From: an uncultured Verrucomicrobiota bacterium
GTDB taxonomy: Bacteria; Verrucomicrobiota; Verrucomicrobiia; Verrucomicrobiales; Verrucomicrobiaceae
NCBI GenBank assembly: GCA_903838675.1
Contig: CAILZI010000230.1
Location: 1-38,523 of the forward strand
Length of the DNA: 38,523 nt
Direction: 5' to 3'
The notes beneath the pieces are model-generated. The model did no database searches, was not told the origin of the DNA, and worked only from the letters and a program-made list of their open reading frames with translations. Shown here in pieces: positions 23,767 through 31,878 of the stretch; the first letter of the stretch is position 1, and each line of letters begins with the position of its first letter. A program made the position numbers and the translations under genes.

Positions 23767-24522
23767 TCAAGAAGATTGTTTTTGAAGATGCTTTTCAATG
23801 GCCGCCGCCTGCTCCGGTGTATCCACTCCGGGCGAGAGTTCGTCCGTCAGCACCACACGGATGCGGGAGCCGTTTTCCAGCGCGCGGAGCTGCTCCAAGG
23901 ACTCGGTTTGCTCCAAACGCGAAGGCGGCCAGGCGACAAACTGGAAGAGGAAACTGCGCTGGAAGCCGTAGATGCCCAGGTGGCGATAGCTGCGCGGCCA
24001 GGCCTCCGGATTGCGCAAGTAGGGCAGCGGTGAGCGCGAAAAATAAAGCGCATCGCCCTTGGTGTCGAAGATGACCTTCACTACGTTTGGGTCGCTGATC
24101 TGTGCGGCATCCTGGATCGGCGCAGCAGCGGTGATCATCTTCACTTCGGGATCGTCTCGCAGCGTGCGCGCCAGTTCGTCGATCAAAGCGGGTGAAATCA
24201 GCGGCTCGTCTCCCTGCACATTGATGATGACCCGGTGGTCCGGGTATGAATTCGCCGCCTCAGCGATGCGATCCGTGCCGCTGGGATGCTCCGGCGCGGT
24301 CAGGACATATTTCGCACCAAAACCTTCGGACGCCTCCGCGATGCGCGCGTCATCTGTGGCGATGATCACGTCGTCGATCTGCTTGCACTCCTGGCAGCGC
24401 TCCCAGACGTGCTGAACGAGCGGTTTGCCGGCGATGAGGTGGAGCGGCTTGCCTGGGAAGCGGGTGGAACCCCAGCGGGCAGGAATGGCTACGAGGGTGC
24501 GTGAAGAGTCGGTGGTTGCCAA
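23767..24522 (-). CDS. kdsB: 3-deoxy-manno-octulosonate cytidylyltransferase
   Basis: Activates Kdo with CTP to form CMP-Kdo for the LPS inner core. The nucleotide-binding N-terminus LVAIPARWGSTRFPGKPL is complete, and the family motifs EHPSGTDRIAEAA, INVQGDEPLI, YFSRSPLPY and RHLGIYGFQ are present. The start is uncertain. TTG 24522 gives 251 residues, the usual size, while ATG 24597 would add 25 residues (MAVNSPLHRPFFRVISREP and on) that do not look conserved. It precedes pyrG by 35 bp on the same strand, so CTP supply and use are linked in one unit. Its presence shows a Gram-negative outer membrane with Kdo. Confidence 0.94.
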   Translation of the reverse strand: MATTDSSRTLVAIPARWGSTRFPGKPLHLIAGKPLVQHVWERCQECKQIDDVIIATDDARIAEASEGFGAKYVLTAPEHPSGTDRIAEAANSYPDHRVIINVQGDEPLISPALIDELARTLRDDPEVKMITAAAPIQDAAQISDPNVVKVIFDTKGDALYFSRSPLPYLRNPEAWPRSYRHLGIYGFQRSFLFQFVAWPPSRLEQTESLEQLRALENGSRIRVVLTDELSPGVDTPEQAAAIEKHLQKQSS

Positions 24523-24656
24523 GGTGTGGTGGTGACGAGCAGGTTCCCTTGAGATGACGCGGAAGAACGGGCGATGCAAGGGCGAATTGACTGCCATATG
24601 GGGAGCCGTTCTCTCATGAACATTTCTTCATTCAGAGGCGAGCTTCACAAATACAG

Positions 24657-24689
24657 AAAACCCACAGATGGGATGCATCTGCGGGTTTT
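24657..24689 (-). terminator. Hairpin terminator of the SWIB gene
   Basis: AAAACCCACAGATG (24657-24670) pairs with CATCTGCGGGTTTT (24676-24689) around GGATG, with one mismatch in 14 bp. T-rich tracts exist on both strands, but the only gene running into it nearby is the minus-strand SWIB gene ending at 24751. Confidence 0.65.
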
Positions 24690-24750
24690 TAAATTGGAGC
24701 ATTCTCGCAGTGACTCCCCTCTGGCTGAGGGTAGTCCGCGAATACCCGGC

Positions 24751-25032
24751 TTACTTCACGTGAGCGGAGACGAGCTTCGTCATCTCAAACATGGTCACCT
24801 GGCTCTTGCCACCAAATACGGCCTTCAGCGCTTCATCAGCGTTGATGTTGGTCTTCTTGGCCTGATCCTGCAGACCATTCTTTTTGATGTATTCCCACAG
24901 CTTCTTGGTCATTTCTCCACGGGAGAGAGGAGTGGAGCCGATCACCTTCGCGAGAATTTCATCCGGTTGGACGGGCTTGCTAAGGGCTGGGTTCAGTTTG
25001 CGGGCGGGTTTGGGATTGGTTGAGTCAGGCAT
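24751..25032 (-). CDS. SWIB/MDM2-domain protein
   Basis: A 93-residue protein made of a basic, Pro-containing tail (MPDSTNPKPARKLNPALSKP) and a SWIB domain at about 20-93. Recognisable parts are LAKVIGSTPLSRGEMTKKLW, EYIKKNGLQD, KKTNINADEALKAVFGG and the final MFEMTKLVSAHVK. The domain is best known from eukaryotic SWI/SNF complexes. In bacteria it is concentrated in Chlamydiae and related phyla, sometimes fused to topoisomerase I. A role in chromatin or DNA topology is plausible but unproven. It is monocistronic, with a hairpin about 62 bp past its stop. Confidence 0.9.
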   Translation of the reverse strand: MPDSTNPKPARKLNPALSKPVQPDEILAKVIGSTPLSRGEMTKKLWEYIKKNGLQDQAKKTNINADEALKAVFGGKSQVTMFEMTKLVSAHVK

Positions 25033-25152
25033 GGGGGGGAGAGGCTGGCAGAATTCAGCCCAATGGTCAACAACTGTGATCGAGCGGATTGATCAGAATC
25101 GCCAACGACAATAAAATTGGCAATTTTTATAAAAACAAGATAGGCAATCGGC

Positions 25153-26316
25153 TCATCGCTCCGCTTTCGCCGTCGAATCTCCCCCTGCTTCCAGCATTCG
25201 GACGCTCTTCTCCACCAGCGGCAGCCACAGGCTCACACGGGTGCCCAGGCCCTCACGGCTTTCGATGTCGATCTCACCGCCGTGCTCGCGGATGATGCGC
25301 CGGACAATGAGCAGGCCGAGGCCCGTGCCCGTGGTGCGGGTGGTTGAAAAAGGCTGGAAGAGCTTGCCCATCTGCTCGGCATTGATCCCCTTCCCTGTGT
25401 CTTCAAAGGTCAGGCGCACCTCGAAATCGGTAAAGGTGCCGTTGATCGTCAGCGTGCCGCCTTTGGGCATGGCCTGGCAGGCATTGCGGATGAGGTTGTA
25501 CACCGCCTGCTTCATCTGGCCGGGATCCAGCGGCATGGCAGGCAGGTCAGAGCGCAGGTCCAGCTTCAGCTTCACCTTCGAGGCTTCGATCTCTGGCTGG
25601 AGAAAGCGCACACACTCGTCCAGCAGCTCGCGCAACTGCACGCGCTGGAGCTGCGGCTTGGTCGGCCGGATGGCCGCAAGGAACTGGCCAATGATGAAAT
25701 CGAGCCGTTTGATCTCGCCGGTGGCCACATCCAGGTGTTCGCGCAGGCTGGCCCCTTTGGCCCCCATTTTCTTCAGCCGGCGTTCGAGGAGCTGCAGGTG
25801 GATCGTCAGGGAGTTGAGCGGATTGCCGAGCTCATGCGCCACGCCAGCGGCCAGCAGCGTGAAGGCATTGAGGCGCTCGCTTTCCAGCTGCTCCTCAGTG
25901 CGCTTGCGGGTCTCGGTCACGTCGCGGATCAGCATCACAAAGCCCAGCGCCGTGTCGTCATCGATGCTGGTGATATAGAAATTCAGGTAGCGGTTTTCAG
26001 GATAAAACACCTCCAGGTCGCGGCTGACCACCGTGCCGGGCTTGAGCATTTCGTTCCAGTCCAAACCGCGTACCCCCTGCGCTAGGCGCTGGCCCAGCAC
26101 CTGATCCTGCTCCAGGCCAAAAAACGTACAGGCCGCCCGATTCACATAGCTGACCTTTCCTTCGGTATCCAGCAGGATCACCCCCTCCTGCAGCGCCTCA
26201 AAGACCTTCTCCTGGAATTTCTTTTCGCGCACCAGCTCCAGCACAATGCCCTGGACCTCGCCCGGTTCCAGGCGGTCCATGCGTTTGATAAGCTTGTCAA
26301 TGAAGGCAGATCTCAT
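25153..26316 (-). CDS. Soluble PAS sensor histidine kinase, NtrB-like
   Basis: A 387-residue cytoplasmic kinase with no membrane segment. A PAS domain lies at about 40-135 (EGVILLDTEGKVSYVNRAAC). The HisKA domain has His161 in LAAGVAHELGNPLNSL. The ATPase has Asn278 in YNLIRNACQAM, the G1 box EDTGKGI, the F-box and the G2 box GTGLGLLIVRR. The layout matches NtrB/AtoS-like kinases that feed sigma54 activators, but no response regulator is adjacent. ATG 26316 leaves only 12 bp to the divergent cutA start. An in-frame start at 26412 would run antisense through the beginning of cutA. Signal and partner are unknown. Confidence 0.91.
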   Translation of the reverse strand: MRSAFIDKLIKRMDRLEPGEVQGIVLELVREKKFQEKVFEALQEGVILLDTEGKVSYVNRAACTFFGLEQDQVLGQRLAQGVRGLDWNEMLKPGTVVSRDLEVFYPENRYLNFYITSIDDDTALGFVMLIRDVTETRKRTEEQLESERLNAFTLLAAGVAHELGNPLNSLTIHLQLLERRLKKMGAKGASLREHLDVATGEIKRLDFIIGQFLAAIRPTKPQLQRVQLRELLDECVRFLQPEIEASKVKLKLDLRSDLPAMPLDPGQMKQAVYNLIRNACQAMPKGGTLTINGTFTDFEVRLTFEDTGKGINAEQMGKLFQPFSTTRTTGTGLGLLIVRRIIREHGGEIDIESREGLGTRVSLWLPLVEKSVRMLEAGGDSTAKAER

Positions 26317-26328
26317 AGAGTGGCGGTC

Positions 26329-26649
26329 ATGAACGACCTCCTGATCGTCTTTTGCACCTTCCCGGATCTCGGGAAAGCCCGCGAGACTGCCACGTTGCTG
26401 GTAGAATCGCAACTCGCCGCCTGCGTGAATCTCATTCCCGCCGTGGAGTCCATCTACCGCTGGGAGGGAAAAACGGAAACCGCCGCCGAGGTGCTGGCCA
26501 TCTTCAAGACCACGCCTGGTGCCTGGCCCCGCCTCGAATCACGCCTGCACGAACTGCACCCCTACGACGTCCCAGGTATCCTCGCCCTGAAGCCGGACCA
26601 AGTGGCGGAAGCTTATGCGAACTGGGTGGGAAAGAATGTGGGGTGGTGA
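26329..26649 (+). CDS. cutA: CutA1 divalent-cation tolerance protein
   Basis: A 106-residue trimeric ferredoxin-like protein. Family segments are LIVFCTFPDLGKARETATLLVE, LAACVNLIPAVESIYRWEGK, EVLAIFKT and HPYDVPGILAL. CutA1 was linked to copper tolerance in E. coli, but its molecular role is unsettled. ATG 26329 is chosen; GTG 26320 in the same frame adds three residues. It is divergent from the PAS kinase with almost no intergenic DNA and ends 7 bp from the convergent gltX stop. Confidence 0.93.
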   Translation: MNDLLIVFCTFPDLGKARETATLLVESQLAACVNLIPAVESIYRWEGKTETAAEVLAIFKTTPGAWPRLESRLHELHPYDVPGILALKPDQVAEAYANWVGKNVGW

Positions 26650-26656
26650 CACCAAA

Positions 26657-27979
26657 CTACGCCGCAAGCACTTCGGTCAGCGCCCGCTGGATGCGCGAGA
26701 CCGTCTTCTCTTTGCCAATCAAATGCGCAATCGTCGTGACACCGGGACCGCGTGACTGACCGCTTAGCGCAAAACGCAGCAGCGGCATCATGGCACCGGG
26801 CTTCACACTCAAAGCTTTTGCTGCCGCTTCGACGGCATCATGCACGCCTTGCTCGGTCCAGTCGGCGGTCAAGGCCAGTTGATCACTTGCGGCTTTTAGC
26901 AGCCCGGCGTTTTCCGGCTTGGCTTTGAGCTTGGTCACCACATCGGCCTCGAAGGTATAGTCCTCGCGGAAGAAGTAATGCACCCACTCCGGCAGCTCGG
27001 TGAGGAGGCTCACCTTCTCGCGCACGCTGTGCACGGCGGCGGCGGCCATAGCGTCGTCGGTCCAGACGAGGCCTTTGGCAGTGAGAAAGGGTCGGGCGTG
27101 CTGCAGCAGGTCTGGGGGGCTGAGTTCGCGCAGATACTGCGCGTTGAACCACAGTGCTTTCTTGAGATCGAACTTGGCGTTGCTGCTGTGGATGGCGTCG
27201 GCGTCGAAGAGCGTGGTGAGTTCTGCGCGGGAGAGCTTTTCGTTCTCGGCCTTGGGCGTCCAGCCGAGCATGCAGAGGTAATTAAACACGGCGGCGGGGA
27301 GGAAGCCGGCGTTCATGTAGCTGTGCTCGATGGCACTGCCTTCATCACGCTTGCTCATCTTGGAACCGTCGGGGTTCAGGATCAGCGGAATGTGCGCATA
27401 GGTCGGCGGCGTGGCACTGAAGGCATTGAAGAGGTCGATGTGCTTCCACGTGTTGGAAAGGTGGTCCTCACCACGCAGGACGTGCGTCATGCGCATCTCG
27501 ATGTCGTCCACCACATTCACAAAATGGAAGATGTAGCTGCCGTCCGGGCGGCGGATGGTCATGTCCGGCTCTTCGGTCGGTGCAAAGGTCACGTCTCCAC
27601 AAACGAGGTCATGCACGGTGATGGCGGTGCGGCTGAACTTGAAACGCATCGCGCCATCCGCCTCGGCATACACGCGCCCGGCGTCCTCCAGCTTTTTGAA
27701 ATAGGCGTCGTAGATGTCCTTGCGCTGGCTTTGGAAATAAGGGCCGCAGTCGCCACCCACTTCGGGGCCTTCATCCCAGTCCAGCCCGAGCCAGCGCATG
27801 CCTTTGATGATGCCCGCTGCGGCTTCCGCCGTGTTGCGTGCACCGTCGGTGTCTTCCACGCGAAGGATGAAGGTGCCGCCGCTCTTGCGGGCCATGAGCC
27901 AGTTGAACAAGGCCGTGCGGGCGCCTCCGACATGAAGGTCACCGGTGGGGGAAGGAGCAAAGCGGACGCGAATGGACAT
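26657..27979 (-). CDS. gltX: Glutamyl-tRNA synthetase
   Basis: A 440-residue class-I synthetase that charges tRNA-Glu. The HIGH-like motif is in FAPSPTGDLHVGGARTALF and the KMSKS-like motif is DGSKMSKRDEGS. FILRVEDTD, the stem-contact region HVLRGEDHLSNTWKH and the C-terminal anticodon-binding helices are present. It is somewhat shorter than the common 465-510 residues, with no sign of truncation at either end. The stretch where some GluRS carry a zinc-binding Cys pair has only a single Cys (LVCGDVTF). It lies divergent from the AsmA-like gene. Confidence 0.95.
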   Translation of the reverse strand: MSIRVRFAPSPTGDLHVGGARTALFNWLMARKSGGTFILRVEDTDGARNTAEAAAGIIKGMRWLGLDWDEGPEVGGDCGPYFQSQRKDIYDAYFKKLEDAGRVYAEADGAMRFKFSRTAITVHDLVCGDVTFAPTEEPDMTIRRPDGSYIFHFVNVVDDIEMRMTHVLRGEDHLSNTWKHIDLFNAFSATPPTYAHIPLILNPDGSKMSKRDEGSAIEHSYMNAGFLPAAVFNYLCMLGWTPKAENEKLSRAELTTLFDADAIHSSNAKFDLKKALWFNAQYLRELSPPDLLQHARPFLTAKGLVWTDDAMAAAAVHSVREKVSLLTELPEWVHYFFREDYTFEADVVTKLKAKPENAGLLKAASDQLALTADWTEQGVHDAVEAAAKALSVKPGAMMPLLRFALSGQSRGPGVTTIAHLIGKEKTVSRIQRALTEVLAA

Positions 27980-28065
27980 GGGTGGAAGGAAGTAGTGCGG
28001 GGCAATCCTGCCCGCTCAGAACGAGGCAAAACAGGGGCGCGACAATAGCCGGGATTCGCCAATTC

Positions 28066-28093
28066 AAATTTCAAATCTCAAATTTCAAATCTC
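28066..28093. repeat. Two perfect tandem copies of a 14-bp AT-rich unit
   Basis: AAATTTCAAATCTC occurs at 28066-28079 and again at 28080-28093. It sits in the divergent gltX/AsmA gap, 23 bp before the AsmA-like start. This AT-rich block in GC-rich DNA could be an UP-element-like promoter part or a slippage product. Confidence 0.7.
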
Positions 28094-28116
28094 GCGGGGC
28101 TGTTTATGCTCTCCCC

Positions 28117-29574
28117 ATGAAGATCTCCCGCATCCTCCTTACCCTTCTCGGCCTTGGGCTGCTGGTCGCCGTGGCGGCACCTCTCGGCGGAGTCTGGTGG
28201 CTGCGCCGTTTTGTGAACAAGGAGCGCCTTACGCTCGAGACGGAAAAGAACATCAACGCCCGCGTCCAGCTGGATGAAGTGAATCTGGAGATCCTTTCCT
28301 GGCCGCCGAGCCTGCGCCTGACTGGCATCAAAATTGGTCCGCGCGATCAGTTTGCCGGGACCCCTGTCGAAGCGCGCCCTCCGATGCTGCATGCACCCGT
28401 ACAGGCTGAAATGGCCTACCTGGAGCTGGTGCCCGAGGGCCTGTGGCACCGGCAGTTTTATCCCCGAGTGCTGCGCCTGATCGGCCTGGACGTGACTGAA
28501 ACCGTCAGCCCGCAGGATGGCAGCTCTCTCCAAAAGTTGTTTCAGCCTCCGCCGGAAAAGCTGGCGCAGATGCAGCAGCAGAACGTGCCAGCCGAGGCCC
28601 CTGCTCAAAACGCCCCCCCCGTGGCCGCAGTGCCTGCGCCTGGAGCCCCGCCCCCCGCTTTGACCACTCCGCCTGTCTCGGCATCACCTCCGGAGCCTCA
28701 GCCAAGCGCCGAGCGGCTGTCCCTGCACGAGATCAGCATCGAGCAGGCGCATTTCCGCATCACCAATCAAGGGGTGGATTCGCAGTTCAATGCGGACATC
28801 AGCGACTTCAGCTTTTCCATGACGGACATCGACATTGATCCCAATGATCTCACAGCGCACAACCGGCTGCATGCCCGGCTCGCAGCCAAGGCGGTGGTGG
28901 ATGGCGTGGCGAAGATCGGCGGGCAGGCCAGGCAGGTTCGCTTTGCGGATATGACCCTGCATGGCGAAGGGGATGTGAATCCTGTGGACCCTGCCACGCG
29001 GATGTGGTCGCCTGCGGCAGATCTGAACCTGATCATTGACCGCGGCTCCTCCATCGGCGGAAACATGACCATCGGTGAGACCGCTGGAGCTCATCTGGAC
29101 AAGCTGATGAAGTACGGCATCGACCTCAGCGCTGTCCGCATCGGCGGCCAATTCGCACAGGATGTGCATGCCCACATCCTTTACCGTGAGCAGTCGTTGC
29201 GCTTTCTTGACAACGCGCAGTTTGCACTGCCGGACTACGAGTACACCATCAAGCGTGACTCGTGGATGGACTTCGCCAAAGACCAGCAGGGCCTGCTCAC
29301 TCGCCTGTCATGTGGCGATGCGCTCAAGCAAAGCCTGATGCAGGGCATCGCCAGTCGCGGCATCAACCGGACCATCTCCAAGCTTGTGGTGGAAGGACTT
29401 TCCGACAGTCGTGGTCGCCTGACCTTCGATCTCACCATCACTGGATCTTTGTCCCATCCGGAGGTCAAACCCGACCTCCAGGTGAAGCTGGAAAACCTGC
29501 TGGGCAATGACATTGAGGAACAGGCCAAGGGTCTGATCAACACCTTCAAAGGTCTCAAGGGCCTGTTCAAGTAA
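28117..29574 (+). CDS. AsmA-like membrane-anchored envelope protein
   Basis: A 485-residue protein with an N-terminal membrane anchor (ILLTLLGLGLLVAVAAPLGGVWWL, about 6-29) and a large periplasmic part. The segment after the anchor (EKNINARVQLDEVNLEILSW, then PPSLRLTGIKIG) is typical of AsmA-type proteins, as is the C-terminal SHPEVKPDLQVKLENLLG followed by an amphipathic GLINTFKGLKGLFK. A Pro/Ala-rich linker at about 143-197 splits the protein and is unusual. AsmA relatives form bridge-like lipid transporters between the membranes. ATG 28117 is preferred over 27982, which would add a non-conserved leader. A hairpin with T-rich tail follows the stop. Confidence 0.72.
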   Translation: MKISRILLTLLGLGLLVAVAAPLGGVWWLRRFVNKERLTLETEKNINARVQLDEVNLEILSWPPSLRLTGIKIGPRDQFAGTPVEARPPMLHAPVQAEMAYLELVPEGLWHRQFYPRVLRLIGLDVTETVSPQDGSSLQKLFQPPPEKLAQMQQQNVPAEAPAQNAPPVAAVPAPGAPPPALTTPPVSASPPEPQPSAERLSLHEISIEQAHFRITNQGVDSQFNADISDFSFSMTDIDIDPNDLTAHNRLHARLAAKAVVDGVAKIGGQARQVRFADMTLHGEGDVNPVDPATRMWSPAADLNLIIDRGSSIGGNMTIGETAGAHLDKLMKYGIDLSAVRIGGQFAQDVHAHILYREQSLRFLDNAQFALPDYEYTIKRDSWMDFAKDQQGLLTRLSCGDALKQSLMQGIASRGINRTISKLVVEGLSDSRGRLTFDLTITGSLSHPEVKPDLQVKLENLLGNDIEEQAKGLINTFKGLKGLFK

Positions 29575-29575
29575 C

Positions 29576-29609
29576 GCGGCTGCGGCAGCCGCCGGTTGTT
29601 TGATTTTGC
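29576..29609 (+). terminator. Likely terminator of the AsmA-like gene
   Basis: GCGGCTG (29576-29582) pairs with CAGCCGC (29586-29592) around CGG, immediately after the stop codon. A T-rich stretch, TTGTTTGATTTT, follows. The tail is interrupted by G residues, so efficiency may be partial. Confidence 0.6.
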
Positions 29610-29658
29610 CAATATTCCATGCCTGTGAAAAGGTGGTGAAATGTGGCGTGAATATTTG

Positions 29659-29939
29659 GCATGAATGGCACTCAGAAAGGCAGGATGTCGTACTTTTGAG
29701 CATTCCTCATCAGCCTTCTTCAACCCCAAAGGGGTTGCGTAATTTAGCCCAGGGCCACCGAGCCTTAGCGAGGTGCCCCTGGGTCCTACGCATCATGGCC
29801 GGGAAGCAAACCCAAGCCGCCGCCTCACGCAGCGCCTGCCAGCAGCGTCTGCACAGTACTCCGCCGCACATCAGTCGCCCTGAGACCACCCATCGTCCGA
29901 AATCCACAATCAGTGCCATTAACTGAGTGCCATTCACGC
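29659..29939. repeat. 281-bp MITE-like element with 17-bp terminal inverted repeats
   Basis: GCATGAATGGCACTCAG (29659-29675) is matched in inverted orientation at 29923-29939 with one mismatch. The right end carries a second partial copy (CAGTGCCATTAA) just inside. Within lie a perfect hairpin CAACCCC-AAA-GGGGTTG (29721-29737) and an imperfect one, CCCAGGGCCACC (29748-29759) with GGTGCCCCTGGG (29772-29783). TTGGC flanks the element at 29656-29660 and 29940-29944, a possible short target duplication. No convincing gene is inside. It fills most of the 403-bp gap between the AsmA-like gene and sppA. Confidence 0.65.
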
Positions 29940-29977
29940 TTGGCAAGGTAGCGAGCGCCGCTTAGCATTGCCTCATT

Positions 29978-31012
29978 ATGAGCAATAAAACTTATGGATG
30001 CCTGATCGCCCTGCTGCTGCTCGGCCTCATTGTTAGTCTGGGCCTGAACGTCGGCCAGTTTCTCGGCAAGCTGGACCTCGATGTCGGTGCAGATGCCAGC
30101 TTTTCAACCGCACGGCCCAAGCGGCATCTGCATGAAGTCACGGTCGAGTCCCCCAAGGCGTCTTCGAAAGACAAGATCGTCCACATTGACCTCGAAGGCG
30201 TGATTTCCTCCATGGCCATGAGCGGGCTCTTTGCCGAAGCCATGCCCAGCGTGGATTCGATCAAGCAGGCTCTGGAGCAGGCCGTGGCTGACACAAGCGT
30301 GAAAGCCATCGTGCTGCGTGTGAACTCCCCTGGCGGTGAGGTCACGGCCTCCGACATCATCTACAATGCGGTGAAGAAAGCCGCCAAGGTAAAGCCGGTC
30401 GTCGTCTATATGGACGCGATGGCGGCCTCAGGCGGCTACTACGTGGCCTGCGGCGCCACCAAGATCGTGGCGAGCGAAACCACCCTGACAGCGAGCATCG
30501 GCGTGATCATTGAAACGATGAACTACAGCGAACTGTTTGGCAAGGTGGGCCTGTCGATGACCGCCTTCACCAGCGGTGCCTTCAAAGACTCCCTGAGCGG
30601 TGCGCGGCCCATGCGTGAGGATGAAAAGGCGTATGTGCAAAATCTGGTGACACAGATGTATGAACGCTTCCTCGGCATTGTCTCCGAGGCGCGCGGCGTG
30701 CCGAAAGACGTGCTCAAGAGCACCGTGGCCGACGGCCGTGTGGTGACGGGGCGCGAAGCCCTGGCCGCCAAACTGGTGGATCAAATCGGCTACGTGGAGG
30801 ATGCCTATGCGCTGGCACGCACACTCGGCAAAGCCTCAGATGCCAGTGTGGTGAAGTACCGCCACGAGGTGAGTTTCTTTGATGTGTTTGGGGCGGCCTC
30901 CGCCAAGGCAGGAGCACCACCGGCCTCGGTGCAGCTGGATCTGAGCAGCGGACTGCTGCCAAAGCTGCTGCCGGGTGTGCCTTATTTCCTTCCCCCGAGC
31001 TTTGCCCACTGA
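29978..31012 (+). CDS. sppA: Signal peptide peptidase SppA (S49 protease)
   Basis: A 344-residue membrane-anchored serine protease that degrades leftover signal peptides. It has an N-terminal anchor (CLIALLLLGLIVSLGLNVG), the family segment VHIDLEGVIS, and LRVNSPGGEVTASDIIY. The catalytic Ser151 lies in DAMAASGGYYVA and the general-base Lys203 in SGAFKDSLSGAR. The length is that of the short, single-domain SppA type. It is followed 2 bp later by a CPBP protease gene, forming a membrane-proteolysis pair. The start follows directly on the MITE-like repeat, so its promoter must lie within or near that element. Confidence 0.93.
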   Translation: MSNKTYGCLIALLLLGLIVSLGLNVGQFLGKLDLDVGADASFSTARPKRHLHEVTVESPKASSKDKIVHIDLEGVISSMAMSGLFAEAMPSVDSIKQALEQAVADTSVKAIVLRVNSPGGEVTASDIIYNAVKKAAKVKPVVVYMDAMAASGGYYVACGATKIVASETTLTASIGVIIETMNYSELFGKVGLSMTAFTSGAFKDSLSGARPMREDEKAYVQNLVTQMYERFLGIVSEARGVPKDVLKSTVADGRVVTGREALAAKLVDQIGYVEDAYALARTLGKASDASVVKYRHEVSFFDVFGAASAKAGAPPASVQLDLSSGLLPKLLPGVPYFLPPSFAH

Positions 31013-31014
31013 TC

Positions 31015-31836
31015 ATGCTGGATGTGCATTCATTCGGGGTCCTGCACGATCTGTCCGTCTATGTCAGCATTGCCACTGCGGTGGCGCTGGTCTGCTACTG
31101 GCTGCTGCGGCACCTGCGGCCCGAAGTTTCCTGGAATCATGAAGGAGCGGTGCTCTCGCGTCCTTACGGCGCTCCAGATTTGCTGGTGCTTGCCGGGCTA
31201 GGATTGCTTTTCATCCTCTCCATGCAGCCTCGCGCTGCTGGTGACTCGGTCAACGAAGGCACCATGCTCCTCGGCATGGTGTTTCATCTTACTGTTTGCG
31301 CAGGATTGCTGCTCTACCTCTATCAGGTGCGCGGCCTGAATCCGGCTGAACTGTTTGGCCTGCAGCAGCTGCACTGGCGCTCTCTGGTGGTGACGTTGGG
31401 AGTCTTCACGATGATCATTTTGATCTCCGTGAACGCAGTCTCTTCGATCACCGTGACCTGGTTGCAGAGATTTTGGACGGACCTCGCCCCCCAGGAGACC
31501 GTGCAGGCTTTCCAGAAGTCGGATGGCATCGGCTTCAAGTTCCTCGTGATTTTCCTGGCGGTGGTGATCGCCCCGTTGGCGGAGGAGACCCTGTTTCGCG
31601 GCTTTGTCTATGGCGTGTTGAAACGCTACACAGACGCCCCCTTCGCGGCGCTGAGCTCATCGCTGATGTTTGCGATCATCCACATGCATGTCGGCAGCTT
31701 GCTGCCCTTGTGGATGCTCGCCGTGCTCTTCTGTCTCGCCTACGAAATCACCGGCTGTCTGCTGGTGCCGATGCTGCTGCACGCCATCTTCAATGCCGTG
31801 AGCATCATCGCCATGCTGTTTGTGGACAAGACCTAG
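31015..31836 (+). CDS. CPBP-family intramembrane metalloprotease
   Basis: A 273-residue protein with about eight membrane segments and the CPBP (Abi/CAAX-prenyl protease) motifs. These are Glu190-Glu191 with Arg195 in APLAEETLFRGFVYG, His223 in FAIIHMHVGSLL, and His256 with Asn260 in LLHAIFNAVSII. Bacterial members cleave within membranes or protect against bacteriocins; the substrate here is unknown. It starts two bases after the sppA stop, so the two are an operon. A 10-bp palindromic hairpin begins at the stop codon. Confidence 0.9.
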   Translation: MLDVHSFGVLHDLSVYVSIATAVALVCYWLLRHLRPEVSWNHEGAVLSRPYGAPDLLVLAGLGLLFILSMQPRAAGDSVNEGTMLLGMVFHLTVCAGLLLYLYQVRGLNPAELFGLQQLHWRSLVVTLGVFTMIILISVNAVSSITVTWLQRFWTDLAPQETVQAFQKSDGIGFKFLVIFLAVVIAPLAEETLFRGFVYGVLKRYTDAPFAALSSSLMFAIIHMHVGSLLPLWMLAVLFCLAYEITGCLLVPMLLHAIFNAVSIIAMLFVDKT

Positions 31837-31860
31837 ATGCTAGATTCTTGAATCTAGCAT
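31837..31860. terminator. Perfect hairpin between convergent CPBP and fabG genes
   Basis: ATGCTAGATT (31837-31846) pairs with AATCTAGCAT (31851-31860) around CTTG, exactly between the two stop codons. It lacks a T-run on either side, so a terminator role is likely but not certain. CCAGCATC after it partly repeats the arm. Confidence 0.5.
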
Positions 31861-31878
31861 CCAGCATCAAGCCGCCAG

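Noticed and set aside
25110..25140. AAAATT-GGC-AATTTT as terminator of the PAS kinase gene
   Set aside because: Short, purely AT stem with no GC pairing; it could equally be part of the SWIB promoter region.
26978..28048. 356-codon open frame opposite gltX
   Set aside because: gltX is unambiguous; the plus-strand product has no domain and runs through the gltX start region.
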